Shown one piece after another: positions 16,200-24,566 of a stretch of DNA of 32,201 nucleotides. Origin of the DNA: Methylobacter sp. (lineage in GTDB: Bacteria > Pseudomonadota > Gammaproteobacteria > Methylococcales > Methylomonadaceae); contig JAUXTH010000130.1 of NCBI GenBank assembly GCA_030679035.1, positions 1 through 32,201 of the forward strand, read 5' to 3'. Numbering within the stretch: the first letter of the stretch is position 1; every line of letters begins with the position of its first letter. A program made the translations under genes and the position numbers. Under the pieces are notes generated by a model that ran no database searches, was not told where the DNA came from, and saw nothing but the letters and a program-made list of their open reading frames with translations.

Positions 16200-17204
16200 T
16201 CATCCCTCCGAATGATAGCCAACAATCCGCTCAACCTCGTTTTTCGACCCCAAAATAACCGGAACCCGCTGATGCAAGCCTTTGGGCTTGATGTCGAGGA
16301 TGCGTTCGCGTCCGGTGGAACAGGCGCCGCCCGCTTGCTCAATAATAAAGCCCATCGGATTGGCCTCGTACATGATGCGCAACTTTCCGGCTCTTGACGG
16401 GTCGCGCAAATCATACGGATACATAAAAACTCCGCCGCGCGTCAGTATCCGGTAAACCTCGGCCACCATCGACGCAATCCAGCGCATATTAAAGTCTTTT
16501 TTGCGTACGCCTTCCGTGCCCTGCAGACATTCATCAATATAACGCTGTACTGGCGGCTCCCAAAAACGCTGGTTCGACATATTGATGGCGAACTCATTGG
16601 TGTCATTGGGAATCATCATGTTGGGGTGAGTCAGGATAAATTCGCCTATATCCTGATCCAGCGTGAAGCCGTTAACACCATGCCCGGTGGTTAAAACCAT
16701 CATCGTAGAAGGGCCGTAAAGCACAAAACCGGCGCAAACCTGCTCGGTACCCTTACGTAAAAAATCCTCCAGGGCCGGATCCACACCTTCGCGGCAACGC
16801 AGTATCGAAAAAATAGTGCCTACCGCCAAGTTGACATCAATATTTGAAGAACCGTCCAGCGGATCGAACAAGGCCAGGTATTTGCCTTTTGGATACTGCG
16901 AGGGGATAAGAATAATGTCGTCGATTTCTTCCGACGCCATGCCGGCCAAATGACCGGTCCAGTTCAGCGCATCCACCATAATGTCATTGGTGATGATGTC
17001 CAGTTTCTTTTGCACCTCACCTTGTACATTCTCGGAATCGGCGCTGCCCAGCACACCAATCAGATTGCCTTGATTAACCAGATGTGAGATTTTCTTACAC
17101 GCGGTAACCACATCGTTGAGCAATGAAGTAAATGTTCCCGATACCCCCGGTAATTCGCGCTGTTGCTCAATGATAAACTGGGTCAAAGTAACATGGTTGC
17201 TCAT
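16200..17204 (-). CDS. fbp: Fructose-1,6-bisphosphatase class I
   Basis: A 334-residue class I FBPase that hydrolyses fructose 1,6-bisphosphate in gluconeogenesis and pentose-phosphate regeneration. Seen: metal-binding [11 protein letters not shown] (113-123), GGVFMYPYD and the C-terminal [17 protein letters not shown]. In a cell with PPi-PFK it provides the irreversible reverse direction. Upstream (17205-17514, 310 bases) there is no gene and no promoter I could define with confidence. Confidence 0.95.
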   Translation of the reverse strand: MSNHVTLTQFIIEQQRELPGVSGTFTSLLNDVVTACKKISHLVNQGNLIGVLGSADSENVQGEVQKKLDIITNDIMVDALNWTGHLAGMASEEIDDIILIPSQYPKGKYLALFDPLDGSSNIDVNLAVGTIFSILRCREGVDPALEDFLRKGTEQVCAGFVLYGPSTMMVLTTGHGVNGFTLDQDIGEFILTHPNMMIPNDTNEFAINMSNQRFWEPPVQRYIDECLQGTEGVRKKDFNMRWIASMVAEVYRILTRGGVFMYPYDLRDPSRAGKLRIMYEANPMGFIIEQAGGACSTGRERILDIKPKGLHQRVPVILGSKNEVERIVGYHSEG

Positions 17205-17540
17205 TCTTTATCGCTCCGATGGTGGGTTGTTTCAAAAAATACTGTCAATAAGCACATAGCGCTTTTGTGTGCGCGAGGATCTCTGCGCCAACTCAGGCAA
17301 ACAGGCTGTTTATTTGTTAATTCACGTCAAGCATATTGTAAATCATAAAGGGCGGTATTGATGCCGGTAAAAACAGATTCACAAAACAATGATGCAAATA
17401 GCCAAGGGCTAAACATAGACGTCATAAAGGATTCGGTGTCTTTCAGAAAAAGGATTTAACTCGCAGAGCCATTAATGGCAGCTGCCTGTTGTTTGAGCGG
17501 CTGAATAATTACAATCTGCGACATTCTGACACGCGGCAAT

Positions 17541-17568
17541 TTGCCACATTCCATCATCTAGGTATTTT
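17541..17568 (+). promoter_or_regulatory. Promoter-like element in repeat copy 1
   Basis: TTGCCA, a 16-bp spacer and TATTTT, unchanged in the second copy (30058-30085). It would start RNA near 17575, about 92 bases before the terminator end. Confidence 0.4.
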
Positions 17569-17574
17569 TACTAA

Positions 17575-17666
17575 TATATATGCAACTCTTGAGATGCAAA
17601 CTTCCTCCTAGGAATTCAGAGTTTTATATCCTTCTCTAATGCGGCCTAATCAGCCGCATTTTTTTT
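17575..17666 (+). ncRNA. Candidate small RNA, copy 1
   Basis: A roughly 92-nt segment between a promoter-like element and a textbook intrinsic terminator (AATGCGGC-7 nt-GCCGCATT then T8, 17638-17666). A middle hairpin TTCC(T)/(A)GGAA at about 17602-17614 is kept in the second copy although the closing and loop bases differ. There is no reading frame of note. Its strand matches the oxidase operon, but the terminator would cut it off from that operon. The RNA's existence, exact ends and targets are inferred. Confidence 0.45.
17638..17666 (+). terminator. Intrinsic terminator in repeat copy 1
   Basis: A perfect 8-bp stem AATGCGGC/GCCGCATT with loop CTAATCA, followed by an eight-T run. The identical structure recurs at 30155-30183. 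Confidence 0.85.
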
Positions 17667-17860
17667 GCCTACAGGGCAGTGATTGCTCCCGGCAATCATT
17701 CTGCATTCACTCCATAACCCACAGGGATGTGGGGAATGCAGATATTGCAGGAGCAAATATCTGTCCATGGAGATCAGATGTAGGCAAGGGGCGTGAGCCG
17801 GGAGCGGAAGCTTTGCCTATAGGGTTTGATGCCAGAGTCTGCCCGCTAGTTCTCCCTAAA

Positions 17861-17903
17861 TCAGGTATTAACCTGAGTCCGAATCAGGGTTTCACCCGAT
17901 TTT
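17861..17903 (+). promoter_or_regulatory. Putative operator upstream of the oxidase operon
   Basis: Contains CAGGGTTTCACCCGATTTT (17885-17903) with the palindromic core GGGT-TTC-ACCC. The same 19 bases, 18 identical, lie upstream of the giant oxidase gene in the same orientation relative to transcription (29918-29936, minus strand). Just before it is a second inverted repeat, TCAGGT-ATTA-ACCTGA (17861-17876). The motif end is 233 bases before the ATG at 18137. Binding by the local LuxR-type regulator is a guess from proximity. Confidence 0.55.
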
Positions 17904-17996
17904 ATTTGCTTTACCTTTTCGATACATTTAGTCGCAACGGAGTAAACCCTTAGACTGGTTGTCGATGTAGTTCGTCTCTCGTCAAAGGGATGTTAA

Positions 17997-18140
17997 ATGG
18001 CTGGCACTCATGCCAAAAATCCAGATGTATTTCCAGTCGGGGAATGGACTCAAGTACTAGCCCGATGTGTCTTGATGTTGTTGTCGATATCAACACACAT
18101 CGGTCTTTGGTTCTTTGAAAAAATGAGGTACTTCAAATGA
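17997..18140 (+). CDS. Possible 47-residue leader peptide or small membrane protein
   Basis: A frame from ATG 17997 with GGGA about 8 bases upstream, ending in an ATGA overlap with the next gene (TGA at 18138-18140). The peptide begins MAGTHAKNPDVFPVGEWTQ, has a hydrophobic stretch with a cysteine (LARCVLMLLSISTHIGLWFF) and a basic end. The exact stop-start overlap suggests translational coupling. Against it: a strong hairpin (18062-18103) lies inside the frame. I do not recognise the peptide. Confidence 0.35.
   Translation: MAGTHAKNPDVFPVGEWTQVLARCVLMLLSISTHIGLWFFEKMRYFK
18062..18103 (+). promoter_or_regulatory. Leader stem-loop before the oxidase operon
   Basis: CCGATGTGT-C-TTGAT pairs with ATCAA-C-ACACATCGG (14 base pairs with one C/C mismatch, 12-nt loop). 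It is followed by the moderately T-rich TCTTTGGTTCTTTG and by the GAGGT ribosome-binding site at 18125-18129. Its place, 33 bases before the start codon, suits an attenuator or mRNA-stability element; the weak U-tract makes it an imperfect terminator. Confidence 0.5.
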
Positions 18141-20416
18141 AAACCAAACATACATTAGCTGCGATAGCACTTACAGCGTTGAGTCTATCCGTACATGCCG
18201 ACCTGGCACGGGTCGGGCCGACTAACTTACCTTCACCGGCGGGGCACGGTTTTCCGAACTGGTATCAGGATTTGAACGGAACCGTCCTCGATTTATGCTT
18301 GCCTAATGCCAGCGATACCGGCGCCGCGCAACAGAATGCTTGTTTGCTGGTCGGGCCCGGCTTGCCCGATCCGCCTTACAGCTTCCCAACCAACTTCCCC
18401 GACGAGGCTTTTTACTTTAATGCTTCATCCTTGATAGATATGCCCGGCGGCAAGCGCGCGACCCTGGTTCTGGCGCTGGAAGCGGCTTTCTCTGTAGGGG
18501 CTGTGGCTGTAGGCGATCAAATAACATTTACGCGCATCCGCTTATTTGCGGGCGTGCCGGAACCGGGCACTTACACCGTGACGCACCCTTACGGCGTCGA
18601 GACATTTCCGGTTGATGCGGTTTCTGCCACCGGCAACCGCGATATCGTGTTCAGCGAAGACGTCGGCGTGGCGCGCGGCGTGTTTGACGGCGCGCTCCAT
18701 AGCCGTGTCGGCCCCTTCCTGCAACGTTCCGCCAGCAGCGGCGGGGCTCCACTCGCACCGGTCACCCTTAATGGCGCTCAATTCCTGTCGGACGGAGTTG
18801 CTACGGAATTCGTTACCGGCAGTCCCTTCGGTACCAACTACCTTGAGATCTGCGGCGAAACAGCCGCCGGCGCTCCCATTTTACTCGGAACCCAAGGGGC
18901 CAACGGTACCTGTATTCGCTCCGAGCAATTCAGCCTGATGGGGCGTCTGCACAATTTTGTGGCAAGCCCGATCCCCAGTCCGCTGGAGATCTACAACGGC
19001 TTCTACAAACGCGATGCTGCCGGCACGCAGGTTGATGTGTATGCCAGAGACATTAAGGTGCTGGCCTCACAGCCTAATCCTTCGTTGACGGCGGCTGCAA
19101 CAAACATAGCGCCTGTCAAGATGATCCCGTTCGGCCCCGCCGCGCTCGGGCAGTACTATACCCAGGGCATGGTGGATCCCAGCGGCGATTTGCCAGGCCC
19201 CATATCGGTCATCAACAGCGCCGACACCCCGCCCAGCCTGTTCACCAAGCACGTGGTCGATATCGTGACCGCGGCTTCGGCGAATTACGCCAACCAGACG
19301 CTGACCGTCGTTGCGACAAGCAGCGATAAGGGGGGCTTCGGGGTCGACCAACTACCGCCTATATTGACGCTGGAGGGCTACGGCGACACAGCCGTGTCAA
19401 CCAATAACGCCAACGATCCGGCTGAAGTGACCCTAAAGGTGGCCGGTGTCGTCACTCCGCCGGATACCGTTACCGTGAAATCGACTGCCGGCGGCAGCGG
19501 GACATTCACCGTGGCACGCAATCAGGTAACAGGGGCCGGTGCGCCCGGAGCTGGCGTACCGCTTGCCCTGGATGACGGCGCAGTCGCAGAAGCGGGAGGT
19601 TTGGCCGTCGATATTCCGGTTACCGCTAACGATGTCGCTAACCCGGCGGCTCTGATCACCTCTGTGCAATTGGTCGGACAGGCGATTCCGGCGGGTTCCG
19701 GCTCGGCATCCGTTAATGGCGTTGCCATCACGTACACGCCGGGTTCTGTGAACGGCGATGTGACTTTCCAATATACGGCATCCAACAGCGTCGGACAGTC
19801 CAATGTGGCGACAGTGATCGTCACGGTCGCGCCGTCCGCAGCAGGGGCTGCACCGATTGTTAACCCCGATGGGCCGGTCAATGTGGCCGTCAGCCAGTCG
19901 GTAGTGATCGATGTGCTGGCCAACGACTCTGGCAACGGAGCTGCGCTGAATCCGGCGTCGGTATTGGTATCCAACGTCACCGGCGGCACGGCAACGCCTG
20001 ATGCGACCGGCAAGGTGACTTTCGCGGCTGGCGCCACGGCGGGCACTTTCGGCTTCGACTACACCGTAGCCAATGACAATGGTCAGATTTCGCCGCTTGC
20101 GCATGCCACGGTAACGGTCGTTAATGCTGAAGTTATCCAGATAACCAGTACGCAGTGCAAACCCATCAATGCCACTTCGGGCGAATGGCGGGTCGCTGGA
20201 ACCAGCACAGTGCAAACCAACAACAATATCCAGTTGTACCTGACAGCCTCTGTGCCGGCCGACCTGAATACCAATAAACTGGGCGCGGCAGCTCCAGTCG
20301 TCGCCGGTGCGTGGGACTTCAGGGCAAAACCAGGACCTGCCTGCAAGACGCCGATCAGCTTGCGGTCATCAGCGACGGGCGCCACTAGGGCAAATATCGC
20401 CATTACCATAAAGTAA
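18137..20416 (+). CDS. Exported protein with two Ig/cadherin-like domains, oxidase-operon first gene
   Basis: A 759-residue secreted protein with a Sec signal (residues 1-21, cut after SVHA). The N-terminal region (22-460) opens with GFPNWYQDLNGTVLDLC and has no function I can name. Two VCBS/cadherin-like repeats follow at about 475-566 and 574-663 (each with a TAND/LANDS signature), then a C-terminal domain (665-759) with a cysteine pair (C674, C736). Six mature cysteines could form three disulfides. It lies 84 bases before the multicopper oxidase in one operon, so a scaffold or surface anchor for the oxidase is plausible but not shown. Confidence 0.8.
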   Translation: MKTKHTLAAIALTALSLSVHADLARVGPTNLPSPAGHGFPNWYQDLNGTVLDLCLPNASDTGAAQQNACLLVGPGLPDPPYSFPTNFPDEAFYFNASSLIDMPGGKRATLVLALEAAFSVGAVAVGDQITFTRIRLFAGVPEPGTYTVTHPYGVETFPVDAVSATGNRDIVFSEDVGVARGVFDGALHSRVGPFLQRSASSGGAPLAPVTLNGAQFLSDGVATEFVTGSPFGTNYLEICGETAAGAPILLGTQGANGTCIRSEQFSLMGRLHNFVASPIPSPLEIYNGFYKRDAAGTQVDVYARDIKVLASQPNPSLTAAATNIAPVKMIPFGPAALGQYYTQGMVDPSGDLPGPISVINSADTPPSLFTKHVVDIVTAASANYANQTLTVVATSSDKGGFGVDQLPPILTLEGYGDTAVSTNNANDPAEVTLKVAGVVTPPDTVTVKSTAGGSGTFTVARNQVTGAGAPGAGVPLALDDGAVAEAGGLAVDIPVTANDVANPAALITSVQLVGQAIPAGSGSASVNGVAITYTPGSVNGDVTFQYTASNSVGQSNVATVIVTVAPSAAGAAPIVNPDGPVNVAVSQSVVIDVLANDSGNGAALNPASVLVSNVTGGTATPDATGKVTFAAGATAGTFGFDYTVANDNGQISPLAHATVTVVNAEVIQITSTQCKPINATSGEWRVAGTSTVQTNNNIQLYLTASVPADLNTNKLGAAAPVVAGAWDFRAKPGPACKTPISLRSSATGATRANIAITIK

Positions 20417-20443
20417 ACGCAGAGAAAGCGTTGGAAAACAACA

Positions 20444-20467
20444 CACCGGTTCCGCAAGGAACCGGTG
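20444..20467 (+). promoter_or_regulatory. Intercistronic hairpin with GCAA tetraloop
   Basis: CACCGGTTCC-GCAA-GGAACCGGTG is a perfect 10-bp stem capped by a GNRA tetraloop, 33 bases before the oxidase start. There is no U-run after it, so it is more likely an mRNA-processing or stability element that sets different levels of the two proteins than a full terminator. Confidence 0.6.
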
Positions 20468-20500
20468 CTTCTCTAAACCCTCTAAAAACAGAGGTGTGCC

Positions 20501-22429
20501 ATGTTTAAGAAAATAATCAAGGTGACTAATTTCAGCCAACGCGAGAAAACCATAACCCGTTATATGCAGGAAGTTAACGACATTCAAAAGGCCGGCATCA
20601 CCCGGCGCGAATTGTTCAAAATGGGTTTGACCGCCGGTGTTGGCGGCTTGACCGCGATTGGCGGTCGTAACTTTCTGCCCAATCTTGCTGAAGCGGCGAA
20701 TACTGGTTTGATCAGCCCGCCCTGCAACAAGCCCTGGACGGAGCCGCTGCCGATTCCGAAGTCGTGCCAGTCTGTCGGATCGAATGTCGGTCCTACGCCG
20801 GAAGAAGGCAAATGCGGCGAAAAACAGACGCTTTGGAATCCGGGCGCAAATGCTTTCGACGATTTCGTGGAAGCGCGCGACGAGAAACATCAGCGTTGGA
20901 GCGAGCTGGGCGGCTTGGATGCCTGCACGAAATATGAGCTGATGGTCAGGGAAATTGACTGGAATTTTTATTCGGCCGAGGAATATCCCGCCTTTAACTC
21001 CAAGGTCTGGACCTATGTCGATATGAACTCGGATGCCGTCGGCGTGCTGCGTATCAATGCCCAGTACGGTGCGCCGGTCCTCATGCGCATGTATAACGGC
21101 TTGCCCAAGGATAGTAAGGACAACCAAGGGTTTGGCATCAACCAATGCACTCCGCACCTGCATAACGCCCATAACCCGCCGGAATCCGATGGCGGGCCGA
21201 CCCGGTTCTACGACTCCGGCAAGTGGTGGGACTACTGGTATCCCAATGTTCGGGCAGGCTTTGCCAGCACGCACAAGAACGGAACTTGGTACAACGGATC
21301 ATGGTGTCCGGGCGACTGGCAGGAAACCCAAAGCACGCTGTGGTTCCACGACCACCGTTTCGACTTCACCGCGGCCAATGTCTATAAAGGCATGGCCTCG
21401 TTCTATACGCTGTTCAGCAACGATATTAACCTCGATACCGGTGATGAAACGACCGGCCTCAGGTTGCCCAGCGGTGAATACGATGTCCCGCTGCTATTCA
21501 CCGACAAGGTGTTCGACCAAAGCGGACAGATGTTCTTCGACACCTTCAACCTGGAAGGCATCGTCGGCGATCAGCAAACGGTCAATTTCAAGATCAAGCC
21601 CGTTATGGATGTCAAGCGGCGTAAATACCGTTTCCGCTTCCTGGATGCCGGGCCTTCGCGGTTTATCGAATTGTCTATGAGTAACGGCGCCAAGTTCACG
21701 CGCATCGCCAATTGCGGCAATCTGCTGCCTAAGGCGCAAGTCGTCTCCAGTGTACGGTTGGGGGTGGCCGAAAGGGCGGATGTGATCATCGATTTCAGCC
21801 AATACGCGCCAGGCACGGTAATTTACCTGGAAAACCGGCTGGAGCAGCTCACCGGCAAGGGCACCACGGGCAAGATTCTGCCTTCCAGCAGCAAGACCCA
21901 ATTGCTCAAGTTCGTCGTATCCGGCGATCCGGTTGCAGATGACAGTGCATCGTTGAGCACGCTCCAGTCCCAGGTCATGGTGCCCATGCCTGCTCGGACC
22001 AATCCGGTCAAGGTTCAGCGCCGGTTCAAATTTGATTCCAGCAATGGTGCCTGGACGGTCAATGGTCAGTTATTCGACCCCTCCAGAATCAGTGCCTATC
22101 CGGCAGAGGGGTCGGCGGAACAATGGACGCTGGAGTCGGGGGGCGGCTGGTCGCATCCGGTGCATACTCATCACGAGGAATTTCAACTGCTCACCCGCAA
22201 CGGCAAAGCCGAGAACCTGGCGATTGATGATAAGTCCCGAAAGGACGTGGTGCGGATTGGCGATGGGGCCGTTGGGACGTCGGGAACGGGGTCGGTCAGC
22301 TACTACATGCAATACCGCGACTGGTATGGGGACTATCCATTGCACTGCCACAATGTCGTGCATGAAGACCACGCCATGATGATCCGCTTTCGCATCGTGC
22401 CGCCCGATGACTCGAAAGCCGGCAAGTAA
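20501..22429 (+). CDS. Tat-exported CotA-like multicopper oxidase
   Basis: A 642-residue three-domain multicopper oxidase with all four copper motifs: HLH (219-221), FHDH (283-285), HPVHTH (552-557) and HCHNVVHEDHAM (615-626) with methionine as the type 1 axial ligand. WFHDHRFDFTAANVYKGM resembles the CotA/bilirubin oxidase branch. The signal is twin-arginine (TRRELFKMG, R35-R36), so it is exported folded with copper, but the n-region is unusually long; the GAGGTG site before 20501 supports this start, and M22 is an alternative. It probably oxidises metals (Mn, Cu, Fe) or phenols. The next gene encodes a copper chaperone. Confidence 0.9.
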   Translation: MFKKIIKVTNFSQREKTITRYMQEVNDIQKAGITRRELFKMGLTAGVGGLTAIGGRNFLPNLAEAANTGLISPPCNKPWTEPLPIPKSCQSVGSNVGPTPEEGKCGEKQTLWNPGANAFDDFVEARDEKHQRWSELGGLDACTKYELMVREIDWNFYSAEEYPAFNSKVWTYVDMNSDAVGVLRINAQYGAPVLMRMYNGLPKDSKDNQGFGINQCTPHLHNAHNPPESDGGPTRFYDSGKWWDYWYPNVRAGFASTHKNGTWYNGSWCPGDWQETQSTLWFHDHRFDFTAANVYKGMASFYTLFSNDINLDTGDETTGLRLPSGEYDVPLLFTDKVFDQSGQMFFDTFNLEGIVGDQQTVNFKIKPVMDVKRRKYRFRFLDAGPSRFIELSMSNGAKFTRIANCGNLLPKAQVVSSVRLGVAERADVIIDFSQYAPGTVIYLENRLEQLTGKGTTGKILPSSSKTQLLKFVVSGDPVADDSASLSTLQSQVMVPMPARTNPVKVQRRFKFDSSNGAWTVNGQLFDPSRISAYPAEGSAEQWTLESGGGWSHPVHTHHEEFQLLTRNGKAENLAIDDKSRKDVVRIGDGAVGTSGTGSVSYYMQYRDWYGDYPLHCHNVVHEDHAMMIRFRIVPPDDSKAGK

Positions 22430-22451
22430 TCAATCGAACGAGGATACAGAC

Positions 22452-23111
22452 ATGAACAAAAGAGAGTTTATCAAAAGTGCAACCGCTGCTTCTCTTGGAG
22501 CAGTGGTATTGGGTGCAATGCCCTCCATATCAACTGCCGGGGAGCGTTCCCAATCAATCAAGTCGAGCAGCCGGGACGAGCGCCGCAAAAAATCCTTCCC
22601 GAATGTCCCGTTGATAACGCATGAGGGCGAGACAGTGCGGTTCTATGATGACCTGATCAAAGACAAGACCGTGCTCATCAATTTTATGTATGCGCGTTGC
22701 GCCGATATTTGCCCCGGCATGACGGCGAATCTGAAGCTGGTGCAGAAAGAGCTGGGTGAGCGGATGGGGCGCGACATATTTATGTATTCGATCACGCTTG
22801 AGCCGGAATACGACACGCCGGCGGCGCTGAAAGCTTATGCCGATCTCTTTAGAGTCAGGCCGGGCTGGAGGTTTCTGACAGGCAAAAAAAGTGACATTGA
22901 GCTGCTGCGCAGGCAACTGGGTTTTACTTTCTCGGATCCGGTGCTGGATCAGGACAAGACGCAGCATATCGGCGTCGTCAAATACGGCATCGAGCCCTTG
23001 GAGCGGTGGGGAACATGTCCCGCCTTGGGCAATCCCAAATACATCGCCGAATATATTTACTGGATGGAACCTAGTGGGCAGAGACCGAAGTTGTCTGAAA
23101 TGATGGGCTGA
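22452..23111 (+). CDS. SCO1/SenC-family copper chaperone
   Basis: A 219-residue thioredoxin-fold protein with the SCO copper site: C83 and C87 in RCADICPGM, and H172 in TQHIGVV. The N-terminus KREFIKSATAASLGAVVL looks like a Tat-type signal with KR in place of RR, or an uncleaved anchor. SCO proteins deliver copper or reduce cysteines during maturation of Cu centres, classically cytochrome oxidase CuA; here the neighbour is a multicopper oxidase, 22 bases upstream. The ATG at 22452 has GAGG before it. Confidence 0.9.
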   Translation: MNKREFIKSATAASLGAVVLGAMPSISTAGERSQSIKSSSRDERRKKSFPNVPLITHEGETVRFYDDLIKDKTVLINFMYARCADICPGMTANLKLVQKELGERMGRDIFMYSITLEPEYDTPAALKAYADLFRVRPGWRFLTGKKSDIELLRRQLGFTFSDPVLDQDKTQHIGVVKYGIEPLERWGTCPALGNPKYIAEYIYWMEPSGQRPKLSEMMG

Positions 23112-23147
23112 AATCCGCAATAACAGAGAAGACGTCGGCTTAGCGCC

Positions 23148-23309
23148 ATGGATAAAGCGCCGGATCAAATGTTGGCGGAAAAAGATCCCGTCGCTACCGG
23201 GCTTTTTAACCGATACAGGAAACTGCCGATGCCGAACCTCAGACTGACCGACGTTGATGTAGAAGCCCTGCTTAACTATATGGAAGTCGGTGCATTCCCT
23301 CCACGCTGA
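23148..23309 (+). pseudogene. Cytochrome c domain remnant (C-terminal part only)
   Basis: A 53-codon frame, in the same frame as the SCO gene and 36 bases past its stop. DQMLAEKDPVATGLF, then YRKLPMPNLRLTDVDVEALL, match the C-terminal half of class I cytochrome c, including the Met ligand in MPNL. No CXXCH heme motif exists upstream, so it cannot bind heme as such. From memory, similar segments end cytochrome domains linked to SCO proteins; this looks like the survivor of a deletion. A weak start with no good ribosome-binding site supports decay. Confidence 0.5.
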
Positions 23310-23375
23310 TTAAACTATTGATGTCGGTAAATAGACAGCTGTAAGTGCAATATCTGATGGGTAGGGCGCTATTTG

Positions 23376-23412
23376 GACTGGCCTGGAATACTTCCGGGCC
23401 AGTCTTTTTTTT
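23376..23412 (+). terminator. Intrinsic terminator of the oxidase operon
   Basis: GACTGGCC/GGCCAGTC, an 8-bp stem with a 13-nt loop, followed by eight Ts. It ends the plus-strand unit that starts near 18137. The following 23413-23733 stretch is AT-rich with no gene and would hold the response-regulator promoter. Confidence 0.9.
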
Positions 23413-23733
23413 GTCTGAACAAAGCCGGCAAATAGTCCAGTTATCGTACCCTCATTTTTGCGAGAACTAGTATTGATACTTATATATTTATCAATCTATT
23501 AAAGCTACCATCAGACGCGAAAGGCAAGTGTAGTCATGGGTTGCGCAGTCGGAACCTGATTGTATTTTGATGTAGGCATATTATAGTGTGCACGCCTTAA
23601 ATAACCCTTAATTATAAAAACGGGTCATCTGCCTGAGGTAGTTTTGATCGACCAGAACTTGTGTCGAAAAAAGCGTGAAGAGCTCTCAGGCTGTTTAAGA
23701 AAACATTCAGCGAGGCTATGTGGGGGATTAATT

Positions 23734-24459
23734 ATGTACAAAATTGCGATAATCGAGAGCGAATCCATTATCAGGGAAGGGCTGTGTGCCTTATTATCTA
23801 AAGAGTCCGATTTTACTGTCGATTTTCAAGCTTCAGCCCCCGCGGCGCTTTTTCGTCAGGCTTGGATTAGCCCGCCCAACCTGATCTTATTGGACATGAT
23901 GATGCCAAAAAACTATGGCATAGACGTCATAAAAGAAATAAAAAGGCGATGGCAAGCGACCAAGATACTGATTTTTACCCTTAAGGATACCGAAGAGAAT
24001 ATTTGCGATGCATTCCGTGCCGGTGCCGATGGTTATATACTCAAAGGCACGACACTGCCTCAATTAATTGAGGCGATGAAAAATATTTTGGCAGGTCAGT
24101 ATTATGTTTGTCCCGACATCTTGCCCCAGATTATCAATAGCTATCTTAAGCTTGAAAACACGCCCCAAGAGAATAATTCAAACTGGAATTTGACCGGCAG
24201 GGAGTCGCAGCTGCTGAAACTGATTGCCGCAGGCTACAAGAATAAAGAAATCGCCGATAGCCTTTGCATCAGCGTCAAGACTGTAGAGACCCATCGTGCC
24301 ACGTTAATGAAAAAATTTAATGCACATAATGTGGCTACATTGTTGTCGGTTGCGAAACAGGCAAGCGTTAATCCCTGCCGGCTTTGCAAGACCTTTGTTG
24401 TTGATACTTCCAGCAACTTCTTGGTCAGAAACCATGGCTTAAGTCAGGAAAGGGGGTAA
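23734..24459 (+). CDS. NarL/LuxR-type response regulator
   Basis: A 241-residue regulator. The receiver domain (1-120) has phosphoacceptor D54 (LILLDMMMP) and K104 (YILKGT); the LuxR helix-turn-helix (about 152-208) reads LTGRESQLLKLIAAGYKNKEIA and VKTVETHR. A 33-residue tail carries CRLC (215-218), unusual for this family and possibly metal or redox responsive. GGGGGA ahead of ATG 23734 fixes the start. No kinase is near. Its position between the two oxidase units makes it the prime candidate to bind their shared upstream motif. Confidence 0.88.
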   Translation: MYKIAIIESESIIREGLCALLSKESDFTVDFQASAPAALFRQAWISPPNLILLDMMMPKNYGIDVIKEIKRRWQATKILIFTLKDTEENICDAFRAGADGYILKGTTLPQLIEAMKNILAGQYYVCPDILPQIINSYLKLENTPQENNSNWNLTGRESQLLKLIAAGYKNKEIADSLCISVKTVETHRATLMKKFNAHNVATLLSVAKQASVNPCRLCKTFVVDTSSNFLVRNHGLSQERG

Positions 24460-24566
24460 TCGTTCACTGGAACAAGCAGGGTTTCCGAGTATCAGCAGAC
24501 TTAGTGAAGCCCGGAACTTCATATCATGAACCCCTGATTAAAAAATAATGCATTATTGACCGGCTT

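Larger units (their letters stand above)
17515..17798 (+). repeat. Direct repeat copy 1 bracketing the oxidase block
   Basis: These 284 bases recur at 30032-30362 in the same orientation with only scattered changes. The single large difference is a 46-bp unit present only in the second copy, a tandem duplication of the GCCTACAGGGATGTAGGC module. The first about 150 bases hold the RNA-like element; the rest is a chain of palindromic modules (for example CCCACAGGGATGTGGG and CTGCATT/AATGCAG). The sequence between the copies is 12.2 kb. Confidence 0.9.

Noticed and set aside
17521-17548. Sigma54-type promoter in the flanking repeat (TGACACG followed by TTGC)
   Set aside because: The spacing between the two boxes is 7 bases instead of 4 and the GG of the -24 box is GA. 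A sigma70-like box fits the terminator distance better.
17639-17953. 104-codon plus-strand frame in flanking repeat copy 1, with a related 65-codon frame at 30209-30406
   Set aside because: The two share peptide sequence only because the DNA repeat is shared. The frames start inside a terminator or palindrome modules and have no ribosome-binding site.
20369-21274. 301-codon frame opposite the CotA-like oxidase, and 13731-14549 opposite the MetE-like gene
   Set aside because: Both are antisense to genes with clear catalytic motifs, have low-complexity arginine/glycine-rich products and match no family.
23598-23635. Third copy of the oxidase operator ahead of the response regulator
   Set aside because: Only ACCCGNTTTT on the reverse strand matches; the GGGTTT half is missing, so chance in AT-rich DNA is likely.
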